NCBI RefSeq assembly: GCF_017569225.1
Contig: NZ_CP071868.1
Location: forward strand, 2,666,001 to 2,730,000
Direction of reading: 5' to 3'
Length of the DNA stretch: 64,000 nucleotides
DNA from: Pengzhenrongella sicca
Lineage (GTDB): Bacteria > Actinomycetota > Actinomycetes > Actinomycetales > Cellulomonadaceae
Part shown: positions 32,047 to 39,697 of the stretch, in pieces
Layout of the letters: every line of letters begins with the position of its first letter
Numbering within the stretch: position 1 is the first letter of the stretch
Notes under the pieces: generated by a model
Seen by the model: the letters and a program-made list of their open reading frames with translations, nothing else
The model's database searches: none
Told to the model about the DNA's origin: nothing
Position numbers and translations under genes: made by a program

Positions 32047-33429
32047 CTATTGTATGAGGTTTCCGTTGCGGTCGGTGAATTCCCAGTGGCCGGTGGGTGC
32101 GTTTTTTCTGCTGCGTTTGCCGTGTTTTTCGGTGCTGGTTTCGGTGGGGTGGGTTTTCCAGGTGATGTCGATGTCGTGGGTGTGGACGTGGATGTGGTGG
32201 TGCCAGCACAGGAGGACTCCGGTGGTGGCGTCGGTGGTGCCGTGGTCGCGGCCCCAGTGTTTGGTGTGGTGGGCTTCGCATAGTCGTGGTGGGGCGGTGC
32301 AGCCGGGGTATTGGCAGTGTGTGTCGCGGGCGATGATGGCGCGGCGGAGCTCGTCGGGGTAGATGCGTTCGGTGCGGCCGATGTTGATGAGTTGGGAGTC
32401 GGGTCCGAAGATGTAGCGGCTGATGGCGGCGTCGCACAGCAGGGAGTCCAGCACGGCGCGGGGGACGACCTGTCCGTCCTCGAACACCGCGGGCGTCACG
32501 GGCCCGAGCCCGTCGGCCGGACAGGTGCAGGTTCCCGTCTGTCCGGTCTTGTCTCCTGCGTCGGTGTGGGTGGTGAGGTGGTGCAGGGTGGGGTAGTCGA
32601 TCAGGACGGACAGGTGGGGGCGGATGATCGCGCCGCGGCGCAGGAGGCCGCGGTCCAGGCAGGTGCGGGCGAGGTCGGTCAGGGCGCCGGCGCGTCGTTG
32701 TGGTCCGGTGCGGGTGTCCCCGGGTGCGGGCTTCGACGTGACGGCGTCCAGGGCGACGAGGAGGGCTTGGCCGTGGTCGGTGGTGAGGTACCCGGCGAGG
32801 TGGTAGCCGCCGGTGGTGGCGGCGACGTCGAGGTATTCGCGGTCGGTGGCGGTGCGGTACCCGCGTTCGTCGGCGTCGGGGTCGACCACGGCGGCCCAGC
32901 GGTGGGCGACGAGGCGGAACTGGTCGGCGGGCAGGGTGCGGGCCTGGGTGAGCAGGAACCGTTGTCCGTCGTGGTCGGGGTCGGCCAGCAGGGTCCGGCG
33001 TAGGTCGCTGGTGGCGGCGGCGCTGATCAGGATCTGCGCGTGATCCACCCCCAGGCGCTCGGGCCCGCCCGCGCGGATGGCGGCGGCGGTGGGGGTGAGG
33101 TCACCGGTCAGGGCCCGGCCCAGGCGGGTCAGGCGGTGGGCGTAGGCGCGGGTCACCCGGGCGCGCGCGGCGACCCAGGACGCGAAGGACCGCGCCCCCG
33201 CGCAGGCCCACATCCCGTCGTCGTCGATCGTGGGCAGGACGCTCGCGGCGGCGGCGTGCAGCCGGTCGGAGGCCTCGAACACCTGATCGAAGAACTCCAC
33301 CGCGGACGCCCCGAGTTCCCGCGGGTCGATCGCAACGAGGGCATCGACCTCGGCCCGCAACCGGACCAGCCGGTCCGCCACGCTCACCTCCCGCCCGGCG
33401 GTCGCGGCGAGGCTCTCAAAACTGTTCAT
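32047..33429 (-). CDS. DUF222 / HNH endonuclease family protein (intact copy)
   Basis: A 460-residue protein. Residues 1-300 are the helical DUF222 region. The C-terminal 100 residues hold the HNH core: CQYPGC, CEAHHTKHW, TTGVLLCWHHHIHVH, with two Cys pairs for zinc and the His-Asn/His-His pattern. These genes occur in many copies in actinobacteria; their function (nuclease, intron/transposon-associated or domesticated) is unknown. The start ATG 33427-33429 is leaderless (TATTGT, seven bases, ATG). The last 350 bases are notably richer in A and use rarer codons than the neighbourhood. A nearly identical but broken copy lies in opposite orientation at 47586-48907. Confidence 0.92.
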   Translation of the reverse strand: MNSFESLAATAGREVSVADRLVRLRAEVDALVAIDPRELGASAVEFFDQVFEASDRLHAAAASVLPTIDDDGMWACAGARSFASWVAARARVTRAYAHRLTRLGRALTGDLTPTAAAIRAGGPERLGVDHAQILISAAATSDLRRTLLADPDHDGQRFLLTQARTLPADQFRLVAHRWAAVVDPDADERGYRTATDREYLDVAATTGGYHLAGYLTTDHGQALLVALDAVTSKPAPGDTRTGPQRRAGALTDLARTCLDRGLLRRGAIIRPHLSVLIDYPTLHHLTTHTDAGDKTGQTGTCTCPADGLGPVTPAVFEDGQVVPRAVLDSLLCDAAISRYIFGPDSQLINIGRTERIYPDELRRAIIARDTHCQYPGCTAPPRLCEAHHTKHWGRDHGTTDATTGVLLCWHHHIHVHTHDIDITWKTHPTETSTEKHGKRSRKNAPTGHWEFTDRNGNLIQ

Positions 33430-33874
33430 GCGAAAGACAATACGGACCGCCACTGACATTCCCGGCCCGGATTACCCACCCCCGTCTCACCATTCGACAC
33501 GCCCCAGAAATCTGTGGAAAAGAATACACAAACACAGCCTGTGGGTGGGTGAAAGAGACCTTCAAACGACCGGGACGAGCACGTCCCCCGACGTACCCCG
33601 GCCCCCTCGCAGGCCCGCGCCCGTCGCCATCACTCAGGGGTCGCGCTCCAGGCCTCGACCCTGCGAGCATTCTGAGAACCCGCCCGAACCGGCTCGGACT
33701 CGTACCGCGACCGCGGTACGGCTTCGCCCCCTCAGGAGGATGCCCACGAGCCCAGCAGGATCGACGATGAGTACTGTCGCCTAGGCCGTTCAGGCCGGAC
33801 CTCGCGCGAAAGAGACAGCGCGTGACCGAAGCACCACGCAGGACCGAAGGACCACGCATGACAGCAGGCCGCGC
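33430..33874. other. 445-base non-coding region with a 20-bp palindrome
   Basis: No convincing gene is present between the divergent HNH and lipid kinase genes. A 13-codon frame (33739-33780) follows AGGAGG, but the motif abuts the ATG, so it is doubtful. The region holds a near-perfect palindrome (33701-33720). A set of imperfect 17-18 bp repeats built on GACCGAAG-NACCACGCA (about 33824-33860) lies just before the lipid kinase start. Confidence 0.6.
33701..33720. promoter_or_regulatory. 20-bp palindrome CGTACCGCG-AC-CGCGGTACG
   Basis: Two 9-base arms are exact reverse complements around a 2-base centre. It is the most symmetric element in the divergent region between the HNH gene and the lipid kinase gene, 154 bases from the latter. 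It may be a regulator site or a cruciform/terminator element; nothing else identifies the binder. Confidence 0.45.
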
Positions 33875-34933
33875 ATGACCGACGTCCTCCCCCCGATCCC
33901 CGCCACCCGCCGGCGAGGCGGCAGCGGCTGCCCCAGTGCGCCCGGCTCCCCCAGTGCGCCCGGCGTCCCCGGCGCACCCGGATCGCCGGGGGCGCCCGAG
34001 ACCGAGACCACCCTGGTCGCGTTCGTGGCAAACCCGACCAAGCGCGCGTCCGCGTCGTTGCACGCCGCGGCGATCGCCCAGTGCCAGACACGCGGGCTGC
34101 CCGCGCCGCTCTGGTTCGCGACGACCGCCGAGGACCCGGGCGTCGGTCAGGCCCAGCGCGCGCTCGACCTGGGCGCCACCGTCGTGGTCGCCGTCGGCGG
34201 CGACGGCACCGCGCGCGCCGTCGCGCAGGCCCTGCTCGGCACGCGCGTGCCGATGGGGGTGATCCCGTTGGGCACCGGAAACCTGCTCGCGCGCAACCTC
34301 GGACTGCCGCTGACCAGCACCGACCACGCACTGCGGCTCGCGCTGACCGGGCGGGAACGGGCGATCGACGTCGGCTGGCTGCGCGTGGAGGACGACCCGC
34401 GCGAGAACCTCTTCCTGGTGATGGCCGGCCTCGGCTTCGACGCCGCACTCTTGGGCGGGGCCGATGCTCGCCTCAAGGCCCGGTTCGGCTGGGCTGCCTA
34501 CTTCATCTCCGGCGCTCGCCAGTGGAACGCCCGCCGTCTGCGCGCCGAGATCGACGTCGACGGCGGCGCGGTGATCTCGCAGCGCGTGCGCACCCTCGTG
34601 ATCGGCAACTGCGGCCGCCTGCAGGGCGGGCTCACGCTGCTGCCCCGGGCCCGCCCCGACGACGGATGGCTCGACGTCGGCGCCGTCGGCACTCGGGGCG
34701 GGATCCAGGGCTGGCTCGAGCTGATCCACCGGGTCGTGCTCCAGAGCACCGGTGTGCGCCGACGCCCACGCCGCGCGGCCGGGAACGCGCCGATCGGCCA
34801 CGTCCGAGCACGCCGTGTGCGCGTGCGCACGGATCGCCCCGAGGCAATCCAGGCCGACGGCGAGCTGCTCGGCCGCGCGCAGGAGGTCACCGCCCGCGTC
34901 GACCCGGGCGCCCTCCTCGTGCTGGTCGCCTGA
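33875..34933 (+). CDS. diacylglycerol kinase-family lipid kinase
   Basis: A 352-residue DAGK catalytic-domain protein. After a Gly/Pro/Ser-rich lead (residues 12-42, collagen-like GxP repeats) the fold starts at VAFVANPTKRA. The nucleotide loop is VVVAVGGDGTARAVA (GGDGT), followed by GVIPLGTGNLLARNLGLP. Later motifs are VMAGLGFDAALL and the C-terminal QADGELLGRAQEV. Members phosphorylate lipids such as diacylglycerol, or a sphingoid or phosphatidylinositol precursor. The Pro/Gly N-terminal stretch is not part of the family. The start ATG at 33875 gives the longest product; there is no strong ribosome site. Confidence 0.88.
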   Translation: MTDVLPPIPATRRRGGSGCPSAPGSPSAPGVPGAPGSPGAPETETTLVAFVANPTKRASASLHAAAIAQCQTRGLPAPLWFATTAEDPGVGQAQRALDLGATVVVAVGGDGTARAVAQALLGTRVPMGVIPLGTGNLLARNLGLPLTSTDHALRLALTGRERAIDVGWLRVEDDPRENLFLVMAGLGFDAALLGGADARLKARFGWAAYFISGARQWNARRLRAEIDVDGGAVISQRVRTLVIGNCGRLQGGLTLLPRARPDDGWLDVGAVGTRGGIQGWLELIHRVVLQSTGVRRRPRRAAGNAPIGHVRARRVRVRTDRPEAIQADGELLGRAQEVTARVDPGALLVLVA

Positions 34934-35085
34934 CGCAGTAGCTGCGCGACGCCACGAGATCGAGCAGGCCACCTAGCGTCGGGGACTCACCGCCGGACCC
35001 AGCAGACGATGGTCGAGCAGCGCCAGCGCGAGGCCGCCCATCGCTCCCCGGCGCAGCCGCGCGGAACCATCACCCCGGACCATGC

Positions 35086-35553
35086 TCACGTCGGCGTCGC
35101 CGCGCTCGCGGCGCGCGCCAGCCGATCGGTCACAACGGCCTCCATGGCCGCATCGAGCCAGGCGAGGGCGGCGACGACCTGGCCCGCGTCGGGAGTCCGC
35201 TCGCTGAGCAGCTCCAGCTGGCGGGACATGCGCCGTTCGGCGCGTCCGAGCAGGTCCGCGCCGTCCTGCGTCAGCGAGAGCGTCGCGGCCCGGGCGTCCC
35301 CCGGCACGCTCAGGCGGTCGATCAGGCCGCGCTTGCCGAGCGAGTCGAGCGTCGAGCTGATCGTCGGCCGGCTGAGCAGCAACCGATCGGCGATCCGCGA
35401 CGGGCTGGCGTCGCCCATGGCGATGATCGACAGCACGCGGAAGTCCGCGACGCTGAGATCGCCGGTCCCGCTCTCGACGAGGCGCGACGCGCGCACGAGG
35501 CCGCGGACCGCGGCCAGCAGGAGCGGGTCGGTCGGGACCGGTTCGGTGGACAT
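35086..35553 (-). CDS. MarR-family transcriptional regulator
   Basis: A 155-residue MarR protein. The winged helix has LSVADFRVLSIIAMG, then SPSRIADRLLLSRPTISSTL and the wing LIDRLSVPGDARAATLSL. The C-terminal helices dimerise. The ligand is unknown. The start ATG is preceded by TAGAGT and six bases (leaderless). It lies downstream of the YjbR-like gene, with 20 bases between that gene's stop (35574) and this start, and a dyad GTTAGACGGTCGAAC spans the gap and the end of the YjbR gene. The regulator may therefore control itself. Confidence 0.9.
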   Translation of the reverse strand: MSTEPVPTDPLLLAAVRGLVRASRLVESGTGDLSVADFRVLSIIAMGDASPSRIADRLLLSRPTISSTLDSLGKRGLIDRLSVPGDARAATLSLTQDGADLLGRAERRMSRQLELLSERTPDAGQVVAALAWLDAAMEAVVTDRLARAASAATPT

Positions 35554-35572
35554 GACCGCACTCTACCGGATA

Positions 35573-35587
35573 GTTAGACGGTCGAAC
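35573..35587. promoter_or_regulatory. probable MarR operator
   Basis: GTTAGACGGTCGAAC is a 15-bp dyad with six of seven pairs matching around a central G. It is flanked by direct repeats of CTACCGGA (35563 and 35592). It sits 20 bases upstream of the MarR start, next to the -10 region, and overlaps the stop of the YjbR-like gene. This is a typical autoregulatory location. Confidence 0.5.
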
Positions 35588-35978
35588 CATCTACCGGACC
35601 GTCTCCCCGCCGCCCGCCGCCCAGCGACCGCAAGGACGAGCGCAGCCGCGCCGGCAGCCCGGCGACCACGGTGTCGTAGGAGTCCTCGATGAGCTCGCCG
35701 ACGAGGTCCAGCTCGGTCGCAGGGCTCAGCACGACCGTGATCCAGTGGCGCTTGTTCATGTGATAGCCCGGAAGGATGCCGTCGTGCGCCGCGATGAGCA
35801 GCGGCACCTCCGCGGGCTCGGCCTTCAGGTTCACGAACGGGTGCTCGCTCACCCGCGGGTTCGTCATCAGCAAGGCGAACACCTTGCGGTGGACCCGGAA
35901 CACGTCGGCGTCCGGGCCGAACGGCCAGTCGACGCCCGCACCGGGGAGCGCGAGGCAGGCCTCGTGGCACCACCGCAC
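35574..35978 (-). CDS. MmcQ/YjbR-family DNA-binding-fold protein
   Basis: A 134-residue YjbR/CyaY-like-fold protein. Family motifs are CLALPGAGVDWPFGPDADVF (usual L-P-x-x-x-x-x-x-PFG), FALLMT, and the terminal YHMNKRHWITVVL. The structure resembles phosphoribosylglycinamide-binding or DNA-binding folds, but the function is unknown. The GTG 35976-35978 is chosen because GGGGGAG lies just upstream and the family core starts there. It is preceded by the TetR gene on the same strand, 35 bases apart. Its C-terminus is an Arg/Gly/Asp-rich tail. Confidence 0.84.
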   Translation of the reverse strand: MRWCHEACLALPGAGVDWPFGPDADVFRVHRKVFALLMTNPRVSEHPFVNLKAEPAEVPLLIAAHDGILPGYHMNKRHWITVVLSPATELDLVGELIEDSYDTVVAGLPARLRSSLRSLGGGRRGDGPVDGSTV

Positions 35979-36013
35979 CCCCAACTCCCCCGCCGCGCCC
36001 GGCGTCGTCCCGG

Positions 36014-36574
36014 TCAGGGCATCACGCCGGAGGCGATCCGGAGCGCGGCCGCCGTGCGCTCCGCGTCGGTGCCGCCGACGTCGTCGGCGCTCTTGTTCGA
36101 GATCAGGATGGTCATGATCGCGACCCGCGCACGCAGCTTGTCCTCGATGGTCGCCTCCGGCGGCGTGCAGGCGCGCCACAGCTCGTCCTTGTACTGGTGG
36201 ACGACCGCCATCGTCTGCGGCATCGACCCGACCGCCACCTCGTTCTGCTGGACGCAGCGCATGAGATCGCCGACGCCGCCGCGGGTGAGCTCCGCCAGTC
36301 GGCGCAGCATCTCGAGGCGCCGCTCGCGGGTCGACGGCGCCGAGCTCACCCAGGTGATCAGCTCCCCGATCGACTCGCCGACGTCGGTGACGAGGCTCTC
36401 GAGGATGTTCTCCTTCGTGCGGAAGTGGTAGTACAGCGCCGCCTTCGTGACACCCAGATCCTCCGCGATCTCCCGCAGCGACGTCTTGTCGTACCCGTCC
36501 GCCGTGAACCGGGACAGTGCGACCCGCTGAATCTTCGAGCGGGTATCGCCTCGTCGCCGCGTGTCCGCAGTCAT
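36014..36574 (-). CDS. TetR-family repressor of the adjacent MFS exporter
   Basis: A 186-residue TetR regulator. The HTH is residues about 10-58 (IQRVALSRFTADGYDKTSLR, then AEDLGVTKAALYYHFRTKEN). The C-terminal domain is ligand-binding and of unknown specificity. The ATG 36572-36574 has a strong GAGGAGG five bases upstream; longer in-frame starts run into the operator region. It is divergent from a drug-efflux-type MFS transporter, and two similar palindromes lie between them, so it is almost certainly its repressor. Confidence 0.92.
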   Translation of the reverse strand: MTADTRRRGDTRSKIQRVALSRFTADGYDKTSLREIAEDLGVTKAALYYHFRTKENILESLVTDVGESIGELITWVSSAPSTRERRLEMLRRLAELTRGGVGDLMRCVQQNEVAVGSMPQTMAVVHQYKDELWRACTPPEATIEDKLRARVAIMTILISNKSADDVGGTDAERTAAALRIASGVMP

Positions 36575-36621
36575 GTGCCTCCTCGAGCGCGCTGATGAGC
36601 CAAGAAATCCGAGCATACTTA

Positions 36622-36637
36622 CTTGACGACCGGCAAG
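36622..36637. promoter_or_regulatory. TetR operator, copy 1
   Basis: CTTGACGACCGGCAAG shares its outer half-sites CTTG...GGCAAG with copy 2 at 36664-36679. It lies 48 bases upstream of the TetR start. The left half is imperfect, so it may bind more weakly. Confidence 0.65.
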
Positions 36638-36663
36638 CATGCCTCTACGGTTCAAGAATACTA

Positions 36664-36679
36664 CTTGCCGGCTGGCAAG
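36664..36679. promoter_or_regulatory. TetR operator, copy 2
   Basis: CTTGCCGGCTGGCAAG is an inverted repeat with 6-bp arms (CTTGCC/GGCAAG) around GGCT. It is 42 bases (four helical turns) from copy 1, so bound dimers would sit on the same face of DNA. It is 84 bases upstream of the MFS start. Confidence 0.75.
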
Positions 36680-36762
36680 CAGGTGCGCCACCCCCGTGTC
36701 ATCGACGGGCATCCCGCCGCCACCGAGCGCCGCCGCTCCCCCTCCCTTTGGAAGGCTCTCCC

Positions 36763-38280
36763 ATGGACACACCCACGCCCGGCACCCGCCCACCCGTCGA
36801 CGCCGTCGACGCCGTCGGCCCCGCCGACCCGGATCCTCGCCGCTGGTGGGGCCTGGCCGCGATCGCCCTCGCGCAGCTCATGGTCGTGCTCGACATGACC
36901 ATCGTGAACATCGCCCTGCCGTCCGCGCAGGCCGACCTCGGCATCAGCGACGCCGACCGGCAGTGGGTCATCACCGCGTACACGCTCGCGTTCGGCGGCC
37001 TGCTCCTGCTCGGCGGCCGCATCGGCGACCTGATCGGCCGACGGCGCGCGCTGATCATCGGCCTGATCGGCTTCGCCGTCGCGTCGGCGCTCGGCGGCAT
37101 CGCCTCGACCGGGGGGATCCTGCTCGCCGCGCGCGCGCTCCAGGGCGTCTTCGCGGCGCTGCTCGCCCCCGCCGCGCTGTCCCTGGTCAGCGTCACGTTC
37201 ACCGAGCCGCACGAGCGGGCCCGCGCCTTCGGGATCTACGGCGCGATCGCCGGCGGCGGAAGCGCCGTCGGCCTGATCCTCGGCGGTCTGCTCACCGAGT
37301 ACCTGGACTGGCGCTGGTGCCTGCTCGTGAACACCCCGATCGCGATCCTCGCCGTCGTCGGCGCCGTCGCGTTCCTGCACGACCGTCGCGCGGAGAGCGA
37401 GACCCGGCTCGACGTGCTCGGCGCCGTTCTCGCCAGCGGCGGCCTCCTCGCCGTCGTCTACGGCCTGAGCGAGGCGGAGCAGCGCGGCTGGACCTCCGGC
37501 GTCGTCCTCGCGCTCCTGGCCGGCGGGCTGTTCCTGCTCGCGCTGTTCGTCGTCGCCGAGCGTCGCGTCGCGCACCCCCTGCTGCCGATGCGCGTGCTGC
37601 AGGACCGCAACCGCGCGGGCGCCCTGCTGAGCGTCGGGTTCACGACCGTCGGCATGTTCGGCATGTTCCTGTTCCTGACTTACTACCTCCAGGTCACGCT
37701 GGGGTACTCCCCCGTGCAGACCGGGCTAGCGTTCCTGCCCCTGACGGCCGGCATGATGACGGGCTCGCTCGGCATCGCGGCCCGGCTGCTGCCGCGGGTC
37801 CCGGCCCGGCTCATCATGACGCCCGGGCTGCTGACCGCGGCCGTCGCGCTCGCCCTGCTCACGCGGATCCAGGTCGACTCGAGCTACGCGACCCACGTCC
37901 TGCCGTCGCTCGTCCTGCTCGGGATCGGCATGGGGGCGACGTTCATGCCGGCCATGAGCACCGCGACCTACGGCGTCGACCGACGCGACGCCGGCGTGGC
38001 CTCGGCCACCGTCAACACAGCCCAGCAGGTCGGCGGCTCGATCGGGATCGCGCTGCTGAACACCGTCGCGACGTCCGCAACGGCGGGCTACCTCGCCGTG
38101 CACGGGACGGACGCGGCCGCCCAGGCTGCCGGCGTCGTGCACGGGTTCTCGATCGCCATCTGGTGGGCCGTCGGGTTCCTGCTCGTCGCGGCCTGCGCCG
38201 CGGCGGTCCTGATCACGGCCCGTCCGGCCCCGCGCGTCGTGGCCGAGCTCCCCGCGGAAGCCGTCGCCACGCCGGTCTGA
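36763..38280 (+). CDS. MFS drug exporter (DHA2, EmrB/QacA type, 14 TM)
   Basis: A 505-residue membrane protein with about 14 hydrophobic helices. Motif A is present as GGRIGDLIGRRRAL (near residue 85), motif C-like GGLLTEYLDWRWCLLVNTPI after helix 5, and the early LDMTIVNIALPSAQ is the family-defining first-helix motif. It is a proton-coupled exporter of drugs or metabolites. The ATG at 36763 is preceded by weak GAAGG. It is divergent from TetR with two operators between, so expression is likely induced by an exported compound. Its 3' end overlaps the convergent PAP2 gene by 68 bases. Confidence 0.93.
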   Translation: MDTPTPGTRPPVDAVDAVGPADPDPRRWWGLAAIALAQLMVVLDMTIVNIALPSAQADLGISDADRQWVITAYTLAFGGLLLLGGRIGDLIGRRRALIIGLIGFAVASALGGIASTGGILLAARALQGVFAALLAPAALSLVSVTFTEPHERARAFGIYGAIAGGGSAVGLILGGLLTEYLDWRWCLLVNTPIAILAVVGAVAFLHDRRAESETRLDVLGAVLASGGLLAVVYGLSEAEQRGWTSGVVLALLAGGLFLLALFVVAERRVAHPLLPMRVLQDRNRAGALLSVGFTTVGMFGMFLFLTYYLQVTLGYSPVQTGLAFLPLTAGMMTGSLGIAARLLPRVPARLIMTPGLLTAAVALALLTRIQVDSSYATHVLPSLVLLGIGMGATFMPAMSTATYGVDRRDAGVASATVNTAQQVGGSIGIALLNTVATSATAGYLAVHGTDAAAQAAGVVHGFSIAIWWAVGFLLVAACAAAVLITARPAPRVVAELPAEAVATPV

Positions 38281-39097
38281 CGACCGGGCCGTCCACCACC
38301 GGGCCGTCCACCACCGCGTCGACCACCACGCGCGAGACGACGAAGAGGAGGAGGGCCGCGACGGCGTCAAGGACGAAGTGGTTGCCGGTCGCGACGACGA
38401 CAAGGAGCGTCGCGACCGGGTAGAGGATGCCGAGAGCTCGGACGAGCGGCCGGCGCGCGAGCTGGGCGATGAGGACACCCGACCACAGCGCCCAGCCCAC
38501 GTGCATCGACGGCATCGCCGCGTACTGGTTGGACGCCGACACGACCGGAGCCGACGCGGCGTTCCCCCACGTCTCGAACACCCGCACCGTGTCGACGAAC
38601 CCCGCACCCTCGGTCAGCCGGGGCGGGGCCAGGGGGAACAGGTAGTACCCGGCGAGAGCGAGCACCGTCATCGTGAGCAGCACCGACCGCGCGCGGAGGT
38701 AGTGCGCAGGCTTCGCGAGGTACAGCCAGCACAGGACCGACGCCGTCACCGTGAAGTGCAGCGTCGCGTAGTAGTAGTTCGCCGGGACCGCCAGTACCCG
38801 GTGCGACGCCGCCACGGCGTTGATCCACCGCTCGACGTCGAGGCCGACGAGGTCCTCGACCCGCAGGATCCAGTGCGCGTTGGCCTCAGCGACGTCGATG
38901 CGCTCGGGAACCGCGTTGCGGATCAGGGAGTACAGCAGGTAGACCGGGGTCAGGAGCGCCAGCTCGCGCCACCACCGGGGTCGGGACAGTCGGACCGGCT
39001 CTCGGGCGACCACGTCGGCCGACGCGGCCGAGGCGGCCGGGCCGACCGACCCAGGCGACCCAGGCGACCCAGTCTTGGTCAGCGGTCCAGGTTTCAT
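38213..39097 (-). CDS. PAP2-superfamily phosphatase (inositol phosphorylceramide synthase-like)
   Basis: A 294-residue membrane protein of the PAP2 superfamily. After a Gly/Ser/Pro N-terminus it has six hydrophobic helices. The catalytic region reads QYAAMPSMHVGWALWSG (Ser-x-His) and, 40 residues later, TGNHFVLDAVAALL (His with Asp), the pattern of the IPC-synthase/DUF212-like lipid phosphatases. It may dephosphorylate a lipid or transfer a headgroup. The start ATG 39095-39097 is preceded by CATACT and six bases (leaderless). The C-terminus after the last helix is Val/Asp/Gly/Pro-repeat (VDGPV twice) and lies on a 15-bp tandem repeat. The stop lies 68 bases inside the MFS gene. Confidence 0.84.
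   Translation of the reverse strand: MKPGPLTKTGSPGSPGSVGPAASAASADVVAREPVRLSRPRWWRELALLTPVYLLYSLIRNAVPERIDVAEANAHWILRVEDLVGLDVERWINAVAASHRVLAVPANYYYATLHFTVTASVLCWLYLAKPAHYLRARSVLLTMTVLALAGYYLFPLAPPRLTEGAGFVDTVRVFETWGNAASAPVVSASNQYAAMPSMHVGWALWSGVLIAQLARRPLVRALGILYPVATLLVVVATGNHFVLDAVAALLLFVVSRVVVDAVVDGPVVDGPVVRPAWRRLPRGARPRRAGPDGP
38284..38313. repeat. 15-bp tandem repeat at the end of the PAP2 gene
   Basis: CCGGGCCGTCCACCA occurs twice in tandem (38284-38298, 38299-38313) just after the MFS stop. It encodes the repeated VDGPV of the PAP2 protein on the other strand. Confidence 0.8.
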
Positions 39098-39152
39098 CGC
39101 AGCAGTATGTGCGCCGCTCGGGCCGTCGACATAGTCCAACGCACCCGGCGGT

Positions 39153-39596
39153 TCAGCCGGCGCGGAGCGTGAGCAGGAACTGCCCACCGCCCTCCTCGAC
39201 CTGGGTGCTGACGGCGAGCCCCGGGGCGAACCGGGAGAGCCGGTCGATCAGCCACTCGGCCGCCGCGTCGGCGTCGCCGCGCGTCGGGCAGCGCGCGACC
39301 AGCTCGCGCCCGCCCTTGCGCCCCAGCCGCTCGACGGTCGCGACGATCGGGGCCGGCTCCACGACGAACAGCGCCGGAGACCACGCCACGACCGGCTTGA
39401 CCGCACCCTTGCGCGTGTTGCACGCGCGGTGCGCGAGCCGTTCGGTACCTGCCGGTGCCTTCTTGCCCTTCGGCGCGGCGCCGCCGTCGAGGCTCGGGCC
39501 GCGATCGGAGTTGACCGACGCATCCGGGTCGACCAGCTCGTCGCACAGCCAGCAGCGCCAGGACTCGCGGTCGCCGACCTCGCTCAAGGTGCTCAT
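39153..39596 (-). CDS. hypothetical protein with degenerate HNH-like zinc site
   Basis: A 147-residue protein of unknown function. The N-terminal 65 residues look like an HNH/treble-clef nuclease: CWLCDELVDPD, a Gly/Lys loop, and then LAHRACNTRKG. The usual central DH...P box is replaced by LDGGAAP, so the catalytic His is missing. The C-terminal half is a mixed alpha-beta domain with an unknown role. The ATG is preceded by TAGCCT and six bases (leaderless). It lies 55 bases before the PAP2 start, same strand, with the divergent 39698 gene on its other side. Confidence 0.75.
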   Translation of the reverse strand: MSTLSEVGDRESWRCWLCDELVDPDASVNSDRGPSLDGGAAPKGKKAPAGTERLAHRACNTRKGAVKPVVAWSPALFVVEPAPIVATVERLGRKGGRELVARCPTRGDADAAAEWLIDRLSRFAPGLAVSTQVEEGGGQFLLTLRAG

Positions 39597-39697
39597 GGGC
39601 GAAGGCTACCGGCCGCGGTTCGCCCCGTCGTCGGCCCCTCATGTGCCGGCCCGGGCGGGCGCCGGGTGCGCCAGGCGCGACCCACTAGGGTCGGCAC

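Noticed and set aside
32311-33003. A plus-strand frame, Gly/Val-rich, opposite the HNH gene (and its counterpart in the second copy).
   Set aside because: It mirrors the HNH coding region in both copies and has no start signal or domain.
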